Of a stretch of DNA of 64,000 nt, positions 32,116-44,400 are shown one piece after another. Position 1 is the first letter of the stretch. Each line of letters begins with the position of its first letter. Source of the DNA: Tubulanus polymorphus. Lineage: Eukaryota; Nemertea; Palaeonemertea; Tubulaniformes; Tubulanidae. The DNA is taken from assembly GCF_964204645.1 (NCBI RefSeq), contig NC_134030.1, positions 4,958,278-5,022,277 on the forward strand, written 5' to 3'. The position numbers were made by a program, and so were the translations under genes. Under the pieces are notes generated by a model. It had not been told where the DNA came from. It saw only the letters and a program-made list of their open reading frames with translations, and ran no database searches.

Positions 32116-33786
32116 AGAAAATGAAAACTTTGCATTTTATAGACGAAATGTCGAAAGTTACTGAACTCGATTGCCGGTTTACTATACACTGAAAATAAAG
32201 TTAAGAACATGTTAACAATCTAAATTTATCAATGATATCAATAAATTGAAGCATTAAATGCATAGAACGGAACTCAAATCAAATTGATTTCAAAGCATTT
32301 GATTGAGTTCTGATTGAGTTGGCTCATTGTCTGGTGTTCTCGGCATGTGGCTGGCGACGGAGAGCTGAAAAGCTTTCGAACATTAGTTTTGTTCCATACC
32401 AGGTTTTCATCGCTCTTCTCTTTTTTCTTCATTTCAGGACTCCCAAGAAGTTGAAGAAGAAGATGCTAGAAGGTGACAACAGAAGATGGCGAAAAAAATA
32501 CTGAACTCGGCAATCTTGAAAGTTAAGTTGATACCCATGTAAATTAGGATTAATGATGAAGAAATGTGTGACTACAAAATGTTTTTCTTTTACGCAATTT
32601 CAGCTTCGACGAAGCCCAAGAAGACAAAGAAGTACTTCGATTTTGAGAAAAGATTAAGTAAAATCGACCGACGATCACACAACTATATCTGTACTTCGAT
32701 TTCGAGAAAAAAAATTAGACAAAATTATCTTCAACCTTGTAAACTTTCGGACTACTTATATGAAAAAAAGACCAAATATTGTAAAATTATCGAAAAAAAT
32801 GATGTAAAATCGACCGACGATCACACAACTATATCTGTACTTCGATTCCCACCTGTTTCGCTCCTGGCAGGTGTGTCATGATCGTAAGGGACACCAACTC
32901 AAAAAGTCAAACGAGAGCTCATCATCTAAGATCTGCCGATTAGAGAACAGTGCGCAGAAGGGGCCAATTTGGATGAAACTCAACCAACCAACTTAAGAGA
33001 TCCTCCGATAATGAACCCAGCCATCATAAAAGGTAATTTGATATTTGATACAAACTTGGAACATTTTAACCGATACTGAACCCAGCAAACTTGAAATGTA
33101 AGTTGATTTTTGGCGAACCGTAGGTTTGCCTATGCAAATGGTCTGGAGAAGCAGTTTTCATTGAAAATGAATAGAGTACCGGTGTGTCAACAAGGCACAA
33201 ACATTGGCTGTTGAACCAATACTGTTGATTTTTGGTGTCATGGTTTGTCTTATAATGAGTTCTCGAGCCCACAAAAATTTCATAGTGATCAAATTATTTT
33301 AAGGGGACTTATTCTTGAAAAACACGTAAAAACCCTGCTTTTTAGCACTAATGGCACGTTTTCATATATGAGAATTTGCATACTTGGAATTGAAATATAT
33401 ATAAGTTCAATCCTTCCTGGAAGTGTTGCCGTTTTTTTTGCGACTCATCTCGATGTACTTTTCGACCTACGGGTCCTCACTTTACGAACCCCCAAAATTT
33501 TCTCGCTTCTATTTATCTGAGTTGACCTTGTTACCTGAGCTACATTGAATGTGATTGGCTGTTTGTTGGATATACCGAAAATTCCGGGAACTTCTGATGT
33601 AATTGGGAAAGCCCATTGGGAAAACGCAATGTGGAACCCAAAACAAAATGGCGAGCATTTCATTCGACTAGGTATCGGATGTTCGCTTATAATTTGTTCG
33701 GTGTTACGAATATAACCGAGTAGGCTATTCTAGGTATATTATTTATGGAAATTATTATGATAAATTCTAAATGAAATATTTTGTCA
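32116..33786. other. No supported gene; ancestral relatives of the downstream array
   Basis: Several segments look like orphan exons: after an acceptor at about 32437 (TTCATTTCAG), at about 32602 (GCAATTTCAG), and a segment ending at about 33031 with ATCATAAAAG followed by gtaatttgat. The last is a diverged relative of the 237-bp array unit. No continuous reading frame links them. Confidence 0.4.
32680..32847. repeat. Exact 42-bp direct repeat, 126 bp apart
   Basis: The 42 bases at 32680-32721 (starting AAAATCGACCGACGATCACA) recur exactly at 32806-32847. Exactness over 42 bases in otherwise diverged surroundings suggests a recent local duplication. Confidence 0.85.
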
Positions 33787-33789
33787 TTG

Positions 33790-36730
33790 CAGGATATCTT
33801 CTTTTAATCATTGCAGCTAAATTTCAACTATGCGAAAAACCCAGCTTGAGATCAACTACTCGTCAAAAATCGACCAACTGGAACAGTGCACAGATGAGGC
33901 CAACAGAATCGAACTCATTAACCCACCAACTAATAAGATAATCGCCGATAACGAACCCAACAATTATAAAAGGTAACTTGATATACATGAAATTATTACG
34001 ATTTATTCTTATTGAAATATTTTGTCATTACAGGATATCTTCTTTGCAGCTAAATTTCAACTATAAGAAAAAACTCAGCTTGAGAACAACTACTCGTCCA
34101 AAATCCACCAACTTGAACAGCGAACAGATGAGGCCAACAGAATCGAACTCATTAACCCAACAACTTTAGATGATCCACACCGATAACGAACCAAGCAATC
34201 ATAAAAGGTTACTTGATATACATGAAATTATAACGATTAATTATTATTGAAATATTTTGTCATTACAGGATATCATCTTTTAATCATTGCAGCTAAATTT
34301 CAACTATGCGAAAAAACCCAGTTTGAGATTAACTACTCGTCAAAAATCGACCAACTTGAACAGCACACAGCCAACTAGGATCCAACTCATTAACCCACCA
34401 ACTTTAGATGATCCACACCGATAATGAACCCAGTAATCATAAAAGGTAACTTGATATACATGAAATTATTACGATTTATTCTTATTGAAATATTTTGTCA
34501 TTACGGGATATCTTCTTTTAATCATTGCAGCTAAATTTGAACTATAAGAAGAAAGCCAGCTTGAGAACAACTACTCGTCCAAAATCGACCAACTTGAACG
34601 GCGCACAGCCAACTAGAATCGAACTCATAACCAAACAACTAACAAGATAATCACCGATAACGAAACCTGCAATCAGGTAACTTGATATACATGGAATTAT
34701 TACAATTAATTCTTATTGAAATATTTTGTCATTACAGGATATCTTCTTTTAATCATTGCAGCTAAATTTCAACTATAAGAAAAAACCCAGCTTGAGAACA
34801 ACTACTCGTCCAAAATCCACCAACTTGAACAGCGAACAGATGAGGCCAACAGGATCGAACTCATTAACCCAACAACTTTAGATGATCCACACCGATAACG
34901 AACCAAGCAATCATAAAAGGTTACTTGATATACATGAAATTATAACGATTAATTATTATTGAAATATTTTGTCATTACAGGATATCTTCTTTAATCATTG
35001 CAGCTAAATTTGAAATATAAGAAGAAAGCCAGCTTGAGAACAACTACTCGTCAAAAATCGACCAACTTGAACGGCGCACAGCCAACTAGAATCAAACTCA
35101 TAATCAACCAACTAACAAGATAATCACCGATAACGAAACCAGCAATCATAAAAGGTAACTTGATATACATGGAATTATTACGATTAATTCTTATTGAAAT
35201 ATTTTGTCATTACAGGATATCTTCTTTTAATTATTGCAGCTAAATTTCAACTATGCAAAAAAACCCAGTTTAGAACAACTACTCGTCAAAAATCGACCAA
35301 CTTGAACAGTGAACAGATGAGGCCAACGAATCGAACTCATTAACCCAACAACTTTAGATGATCCACACCGATAATGAACCAAGCAATCATAAAAGGTAAC
35401 TTGATATACATGAAATTATAACGATTAATTATTATTGAAATATTTTGTCATTACAGGATATCATCTTTTAATCATTGCAGCTAAATTTCAACTATGCGAA
35501 AAAACCCAGTTTGAGATTAACTACTCGTCAAAAATCGACCAACTTGAACAGCACACAGCCAACTAGGATCCAACTCATTAACCCACCAACTTTAGATGAT
35601 CCACACCGATAATGAACCCAGTAATCATAAAAGGTAACTTGATATACATGAAATTATTACGATTTATTCTTATTGAAATATTTTGTCATTACGGGATATC
35701 TTCTTTTAATCATTGCAGCTAAATTTGAACTATAAGAAGAAAGCCAGCTTGAGAACAACTACTCGTCCAAAATCGACCAACTTGAACGGCGCACAGCCAA
35801 CTAGAATCGAACTCATAACCAAACAACTAACAAGATAATCACCGATAACGAAACCTGCAATCAGGTAACTTGATATACATGGAATTATTACAATTAATTC
35901 TTATTGAAATATTTTGTCATTACAGGATATCTTCTTTTAATCATTGCAGCTAAATTTCAACTATAAGAAAAAACCCAGCTTGAGAACAACTACTCGTCCA
36001 AAATCCACCAACTTGAACAGCGAACAGATGGGGCCAACAGGATCGAACTCATTAACCCAACAACTTTAGATGATCCACACCGATAACGAACCAAGCAATC
36101 ATAAAAGGTTACTTGATATACATGAAATTATAACGATTAATTATTATTGAAATATTTTGTCATTACTATACAGGATATCTTCTTTAATCATTGCAGCTAA
36201 ATTTGAAATATAAGAAGAAAGCCAGCTTGAGAACAACTACTCGTCAAAAATCGACCAACTTGAACGGCGCACAGCCAACTAGAATCAAACTCATAACCAA
36301 CCAACTAACAAGATAATCACCGATAACGAAACCAGCAATCATAAAAGGTAACTTGATATACATGGAATTATTACGATTAATTCTTATTGAAATATTTTGT
36401 CATTACAGGATATCTTCTTTTAATTATTGCAGCTAAATTTCAACTATGCAAAAAAACCCAGTTTAGAACAACTACTCGTCAAAAATCGACCAACTTGAAC
36501 AGTGAACAGATGAGGCCAACGAATCGAACTCATTAACCCAACAACTTTAGATGATCCACACCGATAATGAACCAAGCAATCATAAAAGGTAACTTGATAT
36601 ACATGAAATGATTACGATTAATTCTTATTGAAATATTTTGTCATTATAGCATATCTTCTTTTAATTATTGCAGCTAAATATCAACTATGAGAAAAAACCC
36701 AGCTTGAGATCAACTACTCATCAGAAAATC
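33790..36730 (+). repeat. Tandem array of a ~237-bp unit, 12 units, with a duplicated five-unit higher-order block
   Basis: The junction word AAAGGTAACTTGATATACAT starts units at about 33972, 34207, 34445, 34676, 34919, 35154, 35395, 35633, 35864, 36107, 36347 and 36588. Spacings of 235, 238, 231, 243, 235, 241, 238, 231, 243, 240 and 241 repeat with period five. The block 34207-35394 (1188 bp) is copied at 35395-36587 (1193 bp) with only about four differences noticed, one a 5-bp insertion near 36168. Each unit keeps a splice-acceptor-like TTTTAATCATTGCAG before CTAAATTTCAACTAT and a donor-like AAAAG/gtaact about 155 bases later, so each looks like one exon plus one intron. Frames are not conserved between units and stops occur in all, so protein coding is unlikely. 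Confidence 0.9.
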
Positions 36731-36869
36731 TACAAGTAGATGAATACTGATTGACCCATTTGCTGATGAAAACTGCAGAAGCCCAGATTAGAAGTTTAGG
36801 AGCCAGCGACGGATTAATCACTCAACGATGGATTCTTCTACAAACGGTGTTTGATTTCTATAAAATATT

Positions 36870-37375
36870 TTATCAGGATCAGCAGAGACTATAGTGAATC
36901 TTATAAACACTGATTCGAGCGACAAAGCTAATGGATTATCTCATAAACACTGATTTAGGATAAGCACTATTTTAAAAGCAGTAAAGACAATAGGGTATCT
37001 TATTAGGAGCAGCATAAACAATAGTGCATCTCAGTGGCGGATTTAGCCTACCGCACTTGCCGCTAATGCGGTAGTCAACATTTTTCCTCTAACAACATTT
37101 TATTTATTTCATGGATGGACTTGACTTAGCTGATTCCTTGGAAAAAAGTACCCATATTAAAACAGGATTTTTCTCTCCCAAAACCCAGGAAATGTCATCT
37201 CAGCCCTTTAAATTTTTCAAAATTATCCGGGGGAGGACCCCCAAACCTCCCGTAGGCACGTCGTGCCTTCGGCACTCGTATTGCACATCTCGTGTCTTCG
37301 GCATATTATGCCTCTGGATCCGCCACTGCATCTTATAAACACTGAGATCCAGGAGCGGCAAAGACAATAGTGGAT
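36870..37375. repeat. Degenerate ~50-60-bp tandem repeat interrupted by a MITE
   Basis: Words such as ATAGTGAATCTTATAAACAC TGA, ACTATTTTAAAAGCAGTAAA GACAATAGGG and GAGCAGCATAAACAATAG recur about five times. The array continues on the right of the insert (CATCTTATAAACACTGAG, GGCAAAGACAATAGTGG), which shows that the MITE at 37032 inserted into an existing array. Confidence 0.65.
37032..37328. mobile_element. MITE with CAGTGGCGGAT inverted repeats and CATCT target duplication
   Basis: The 297-base element begins CAGTGGCGGATTTAGCCTAC and ends GGATCCGCCACTG. CATCT flanks it on both sides. Removing the element and one CATCT gives TAGTGCATCTTATAAACACT, which matches a neighbouring repeat unit (TAGTGAATCTTATAAACACT), so the empty site is visible in the sequence itself. 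The interior has the short inverted words GGCACGTCGTGCC and CTTCGGCA. The ORF inside (37111-37338) has no family resemblance. Confidence 0.85.
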
Positions 37376-38401
37376 TTCTGTAGTAAAGTATTGATTTTTT
37401 TACTTATCACCCTTTTTCAAACCAGTCTGATATAGTGTTTTCAAGGAAATTATTTTATATTGTTCAATGCAATGTGAGAGTCTAATAAAAGCTAAGCACC
37501 ATTAATTCACGATATTGGTCTTCGATCCTTGGTTGATAGAGAAGTCAAGTTAGGTTAGTCACTAGGGGTCAATGGTCGCATTGAGCGCCTAGTTTGAACT
37601 CGTAGGTCTGTTGAGTTAACTCCTAAACTGAGATATAGTTTCAACATGATATTGTGAGTTCAATCTTTAAACTTTACCATAGTAAAACATAGTCAACTAT
37701 GGCTATTTGTCCGTGTAGGTATCACATAGTTAGGAAACATAGAACATAATGTTAGGCCAGTGTTGATGTAGAAATATTAAGTATTTGCTGAATTGTAGAT
37801 GTATTGATTTGATAGATATATATTTTCGAAGGCCCATGTAACTGATTTCACAATTGAATCGTATATGTCGATTTTCACATCGAGTTTTAACTTAGGTTGG
37901 AGACTGTTATTGTAACACAGTTCGCCTGTTTGGAAATTAAGAACTTGCGTGATGATTCCTCGATTGAGATATTATTTGTGAATAAAACGATGTACATTTT
38001 CATCATTCATGTTGAAACTTTTAAGTTGTTAATTTTTATAGCGACAATTCCACTGTGGTGCTTTTCAGTGGTTCATAAAATACTGATTTAATTAAGGCCT
38101 TTTCAAAAATAGCAGGAGCATAGAATAGAAGCAGCAGTTTCTTGATAACTTGAGGATATAGTGCTAATTGGTCAATTGTCCTAGCTTTGTTTTGATTACC
38201 AGTTTAACCGCGTCTGTGTGGGGCCTGTAATATCTGGACAAGAAGAATTTCTGATCTTTATATAGAGTTGTATTTATATCTACTATCAAGTTGAATTATA
38301 CAATTAAGAAGTTACTGTAGCTTCGTCAGTCAAACCATATTTATGTGAAGATACTCGATTTATCTTGAATTATCACGAAGAAAAACCTTTATAATAGTTT
38401 G

Positions 38402-38659
38402 CAGGGTTTGATCTAAGGAATTAATGCCACTAGACCTTGGGGCAAGCATATGTAATATCACTTGCCCCCTCAAAAATCAACTTGCCCTACATGAGCAGTC
38501 CGATTGTGACACAATCATCCCTTGCATCTAGTGGGTTAAAAGCTTTGAGACATAGAATTACACAAGCCCGGTGGTAGACGAGTGATTGTGATAACCTACA
38601 TGCCCTAATGAAAATATACTTGTCCCGGGCAATTGGATTAGTGCTTAAATCAGACCCTG
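38402..38659. mobile_element. hAT-like MITE (CAGGG ends)
   Basis: The left end CAGGGTTTGATCTAAGGAAT and the right end GTGCTTAAATCAGACCCTG are imperfect inverted repeats of about 25 bases starting with CAGGG, common for hAT elements. CTTGCCC words recur inside. No clear 8-bp duplication was found. The element lies within the diverged long-period repeat. Confidence 0.6.
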
Positions 38660-39925
38660 CTTTGTTTCAAATGTAACATTTGTGAAATAATTAAAGAAAT
38701 CTCTCAGACGAGGAAATTTTTGGCAATGTTTTTACAGTTTTCTTGTAATAACTAAGATTAATTAGTTTACCTAACGCTTTCCAGAGTGAGTGAATTTGTA
38801 GGTTTTATGTTGAACTGTTTTTTAAATAACTCATTTAGCAGGGTATAATTGTTGTGTAAGAATAAAATGATATACATGTTTCGTCATTCATACTGAGGTG
38901 CTCATCAATGGTTCATAAAATACTATTTTCATAAAGGCCATTATGGAAAATAGAGTAGCAAAATAGAGGAGCATTCTCTTGATAAATGAGGATATATGAA
39001 CAGTATTAATCAGTAGATTTTGCTAGCTATGGACTCTAAAACCATGGTTTAACAATGTCTATATGGGTTCTGAAATATCTGCACAAGAAGCACCTCAAAA
39101 AGTTAGTTATTGAATCTTAACTTAATTGAAGCAAAGCCATTAGTTATTAGTAATTGCCCTAGCTCTATTCAAATTGACAGTTGAACAATATTTATATACT
39201 CGATTTATATACTCTTGTTGAATGCATGGAAGAGAAAACCTCCAAAATACTATATTTATAACAGTTATAATGTTTTTATGTTGGAGATATTTTTGAAATA
39301 CAGGTCACGTTTTTGTAAATGACTGAGGAACTTCCTCCAGTACTGTCATTAAGGTATAATTCTTGTTATAGAGATAAAACGACATGTTGATGTCAATTGT
39401 TCATAAAACATTGATTTATTAAGGTCCTATCGAATAAAGTTGAGCTTTTTCTTGATAAATGAGATGTCCTCAATCGATGTCATTTGAAAAGTTGACATTA
39501 TAGATTCATATTTCATGAAATATAACAATTAGTGTTGGTTATATTCACCTCATGAATTGTCAAATTCATAATCTTAGTCTTTCAGACTAGTCCAATTTTC
39601 GTTTTTTTTTGGATCAAATTTATAATTCTTTGTGTATTTTTGTTATTTTTCTATTGATGCAAATTGTATAAATCAGCTGTAGTGGAAAATGTATCGTAAA
39701 GACTTCTAAATACCTTACATGTAACTTTGTTTTAAGTTAGTACAATTTCATACATAGTAATAGAAATGAAATTGCTTTTAAAATTTGAGAAAATAAGCTA
39801 ATAATTTGACATGTGAAAATAAAATGATGTAAGAATGTAAATCAGATTGATTACTTAATCCTACGCTTTCCAGAGTATTTGGCCAGGTTTATCTCTGGTT
39901 TTAGTGCGGGGAGCCATGGTTTGGG

Positions 39926-40003
39926 CCATAGACTTTTTTGTTTTAGAGTCTATGGTTGGACCATGGGCGTATAAACTCTCGTTTATAGTTTATACACCCA
40001 TGG
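39926..40003. repeat. Two adjacent hairpins
   Basis: The first is CCATAGACT paired with AGTCTATGG (39926-39955). The second is CCATGGGCGTATAAAC paired with GTTTATACACCCATGG with one mismatch (39961-40003). They are only five bases apart and could be parts of one larger foldback element. Confidence 0.7.
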
Positions 40004-40424
40004 TGGTTGGACTAGTTGTTTTTGAAAGTCCACGTGTTTGAGGAGCGTACGTTATAATTTCTCGAGCACAAACCTGGCATTTTGTAAAATTGTTGTATGA
40101 GAATAAATATGATTGATTTTGAAATTTGTCATTCGTTTATTTAAGCAACAAGTGTTACTAAAATGAAGCACTACTAAAAACCAAGACTATATGCACCCGA
40201 GAAAACCGACCAATTTACGTTTGCGGCAGTGGTGGTACAGAGCGCCTCAAGTGATGATTTCGAGTATCTTCGGACTTCTTTTTAGTCATGCATAGTTTTA
40301 ATACCTCAAAGTGCATAGCTCTTCGTTTTAGTAGCGCCTAGTTTTTAGTAACACTCCCATTTCACTGACCAGCTATAAAATTAACTGCTTCTCACGGGCC
40401 AGCCGTGAATCATTTTCATGAACC

Positions 40425-40586
40425 CAGGGCCGCCTTCGGTTATCTGAGTTAGTCGACTATAGTCGAACTAAACGAAACCGAATGTCAGTTAGTCCGGAAC
40501 TATATTCCATGAACGAAATCAAGCACCTTCGGTTATTAGTTCCGACCACGAGTCGACTCTAGATATGACAACCGAATTTGGCCCTG
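40425..40586. mobile_element. Short hAT-like MITE (CAGGGCC ends)
   Basis: The left end CAGGGCCGCCTTCGGTTATC pairs with the right end GACAACCGAATTTGGCCCTG with four mismatches over 20 bases. The interior repeats AGTCGACTATAGTCGAAC. No ORF and no clear target duplication. Confidence 0.65.
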
Positions 40587-41477
40587 GCAGTTGAATCGGT
40601 TGCTGCTCCCCGAAGCATTTTGATCTAAGCATCAAATCATTAGAGTGGAGAATATTTCGTATCAAAATATTAAACAGTCTCCCTCTTCAATGACTGTTCC
40701 TAAGTTTTACGAATCGAGGCATAAAATGAAATTCCTCATTAAGAAGGTATGAAAATATGTTTTTTCAATGATTTCCCAATCGTTCTTGGTGGTTTTGTAA
40801 GTATTGGAAAATACGAAATGTACTACCAACATTTTTCCTAGGTGATGAAAGGCCATGTCGACATGATTATTGGATCCTAGGTAAAAAAAGGCCATGTAGA
40901 TTAAATATCTTGAAAATGTTGTGAAAATGAAATATAATATAGATGTAAGAGATTTTTGATAAGAAGGCTGTTCAAAGTCCCACAATAGAAAAACTGAAAA
41001 GTTGAAATATTCACGAAGGAATGAACCGAAAATTTCGGAATATTTGAATGAATTTTTTCGATATTTTAACCTTTCGGTTTTTTATTCTGGGACTTGGACT
41101 TAATTCAACAAGTTCTATCTCGTCGGTCTCTGTCTGGACAGTCGTTTCCTCCATGCCACTGCATCAATGATAGTCAGGCAGTTTTATAGTTGAAGTACCG
41201 GTACCGGTATTTGCGTTATTAACTTTCATTGATTTGTTTCACGAACATTCCTCCATCATGCAATTAACATCGTCTGGTTGGCCATGCTGTTGTCAAGGTT
41301 ACTGCCTCTTATCTCACTACAGTAATACCAGGCAATGCAGGTATAATGGCTTGATTAATTAAGTATAAATTCAACAGATCGAATAGAATGGAACTGCAGC
41401 TATTGAAACAGTGGTGATTTTACATGCAATTGGATATAAATTCAGTCATAGGAGATTAGCTACTGCAGATACTTCCT

Positions 41478-44400
41478 ATGTTCAGATATTATTTCCTGAG
41501 ATGTGCATTCAATGTAGTAGAATTGTGGACTAGATTTGTTTTACTTACAGTCTATTTTAATGTCATTGAATCTGGCGTAAGATTCACTTATGTGTCACCA
41601 GATATAACAACTTATCAAGGAAACAATGTCACTCTAAGATGTCAAGTTACAGGCTCTGTTTTGCACTCTATCAATTGGACCAAGGTACTGTATACCCTTC
41701 GATTTGACTAATTCTTTATCTTTTGAAAATGTCAACCAAAAAAGGCCATTTTAAAGGTTTTAGCCTTGTATGTACATAACATGGTAAAGCAAAGGATGTT
41801 TTATTAATTCAAAGGTTCACGGGTCATTGCCTGAGTCAAGATTGATCTACCAGTACTCTGGAGAGCTCATTTTGAGAGATGTTGTGTCTGAGGACTCGGG
41901 GACGTATATTTGTTCATTTGGAAGTTTGATTGATCGTATTGGGCTTACTGTTCAGTGTATGTATATTCATGCTAGCATTAGATTGAAGCCCTAATTCAAT
42001 TAGTTCCCTGTAAATCCTGACTTAAGTTGAATGGCTGATTGATGATAATGTTTCTGTAAAGTTAACTTGAACACAAATCTTGAAACCATTCCAACAGACT
42101 GTGAATTAGATTTCACTTGGAATATCGCCTGAATATTTGTTTCTTCGGTTACAGCACCTCCATGGATAACAACTCATTCTGATTCAACCGCTGTCATACT
42201 TGGTCAACCAGTTACATTAAAATGCTCAGTCACAGGTTACCCTTACCCAACAGTAACATGGCATACACCAACATCAGGTACTGATCAAGATCTCATAATC
42301 GATGCATTCTGCCATAATAATCACCTTTAATCATAATGCTGTTGCTAAGTAGAAGTATTTTTTATGACTAATAGAGCAAATGAAAGCTGGAGAATTTCTA
42401 GATGGTATTTTTATTCAACCAAGCAATACACTTTATATAAACACCACAACAGATGAACACCATGGAAACTATAGATGTATAGCTACAAACATTGTAGCCA
42501 CAGTTACTGCCTCGACAATGGTTTCAGTACAAAGTACGTTTCTAGATAAAAACTTTTTGTGAAATACTTTTTGCTGACCGCAAATAATTGCTAGCGATTG
42601 TTCTTTAGTGCCACCAGTGATTGAAATGAAATCCTCCCATGTCAAGATTATTCAAGGGTCAGTATTGAAGTTACCTTGTCAGGTATCTGGACGACCATCT
42701 CCAGTGATTTCCTGGTACTTAAACGGATTGCATATTCAACAAACTGATAACAGATTATATATTCTCGGGTAAGCTTCAGGATTCCTCTCACAAAACATTA
42801 AGAACTACTGATTGACACTTCGGCCATCAACTATGATTTATAATTAGAAAAGCTTGAGCTTTCATTCATACTGTTGTTTTTTACAGAGATGGTGTATTAA
42901 TCATTAGAGAAGTGTTCATGAGTGATGCCGGGACATATACCTGCATAGCTAGAAATATTCTCAATCAAACCTCGGCCAAAATTGAAGTTTCTGTTATTCG
43001 TGAGTATACTTTTGAAATTCCAGTTCAACTAAATGTTGTATTCTGTAATCAGTTCAATTATGATTTCATTTCAGCTAAACCAGCATATCTCATAAAACCT
43101 CATGATCGAGTTGTTCAACTGGGTCAGTCCCTCTTACTCAATTGTCTCGCAACGAATGAGCCCAATAACAACGTCAGCTATGTTTGGAAAAAAGATGCAG
43201 TTTTACTCCAGCAAGGTCTGTTAGATGTCTGAGAGCTGGGTGATAATTCTTTATTCATTGAAAATCTCTCTCAAAATTTATTATGATTTTGCAGACGATA
43301 ATCTGAAGATTTTCGGTAATAATTCAGTTTTCATTGGTCAGATATCTATATTTGATTTGGGTGTGTATGAGTGTAACTTACACAGTGAGACTGCAGTGAT
43401 TAGATCACGAGCGAGCATTTATTTAAGAGGTTAGACGAAATTTTGCCAATATTTTGTGTTTGAAATATCATTCTTGAATTTTTGATTATGTATTAAATCC
43501 ATTTTCAGATGCTCCATCAATGGTTGTTTCTCCTAGCAACCTAACTGTCCCTGTGAATGGCTCTGCGTTGTTCAAGTGCCGGTCGACATCGAAGGAACAG
43601 ATATCTATAAATTGGTTCACATGCGACTCCCCCATTAGAGTGTTAGGTGAAGGTATCAAGTTGCCGGGTGGAAAGTCGAGTGCTGTAGTTTCGGCATTAG
43701 GAGACTTGTATATTCAGGTGAGTGATCCTGTTATTGGGCTGCGGCTGTGGAAGTAAGGCTACGCTGGTCTGATGCACTGATTTATTTTTCTGATCAATTG
43801 AATACGATATTTTCCTCATTCCAGAGAACTACCGTTGTAGACTCTGGTTGTTATAAGTGTCAAGTTAAAAGTGTCTTCAACTCTTCTTTTAAGACAGTTA
43901 GCCTCAGTGTACAAGGTGAGTCTTTATTCATCATCTGCAAAATATCACTGTCTATCAGATTTTGTTTACTGATAGTATAAGAAACCTATGAGATCAGTAT
44001 TTTATGCGTCTCTTGTAGTTCCACCATCATTGGTGAAAACCAATTCACCCGTGGTTGTTCTGGAGAACAGTAGTGCCACCTTGGAGTGTCAGTTTGTTTC
44101 AGATCCCGTATCTAAAGTCACGTGGTTCCACCGTCAATCTAACCGACATTTTCAATCGACCTCGCCCGGTCGTCTGCAACTAAATGATGTGACCTTGACT
44201 CAGGATTCTGGTAACTGGATGTGTATGGGTTGTAATGTAATTGGTTGTTCAGATGGCATTGTCAATCTACTCGTTAATGGTGAGTAGGCAACAAAACTAT
44301 TGTCAATGCTTCATTGTCCACATCTTCGTGTATTTCAAATGAGATAATTCCTTCCATTATAGGTCCACCGGTCTTCACCAAATCGTTGTTGCGTCCTTTA

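Larger units (their letters stand above)
37900..40130. repeat. Diverged long-period tandem repeat (about 0.5-0.9 kb spacing)
   Basis: Corresponding words recur in the same orientation: GTGAATAAAACGATGTACA (37978), GTAAGAATAAAATGATATAC (38857), GAGATAAAACGACATG (39370) and GAGAATAAATATGATTG (40099). Each of the first three is followed by GGTTCATAAAATACTG or close variants and then TTAAGGCC. CCTAGCTTTGTTTTGATTACC and CCTAGCTCTATTCAAATTGAC also correspond, as do ACGCTTTCCAGAGTGAGTG and ACGCTTTCCAGAGTATTTGG. The units are old and broken by insertions. Confidence 0.6.
37376..41470. other. Large gene-free stretch of diverged repeats and MITEs
   Basis: No protein gene is supported. The stretch contains a diverged long-period repeat (37900-40130), a hAT-like MITE (38402-38659), paired hairpins (39926-40003) and another MITE (40425-40586). 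The last 200-300 bases lie directly upstream of the IgSF gene and probably contain its promoter, but no core element can be named. Confidence 0.5.

Noticed and set aside
33790-36730. CRISPR-like or protein-coding reading of the tandem array
   Set aside because: Units are about 237 bp with no short-repeat/unique-spacer structure and the DNA is animal. Reading frames differ between units (for example five versus six A residues after ATGCG) and every unit contains stops.
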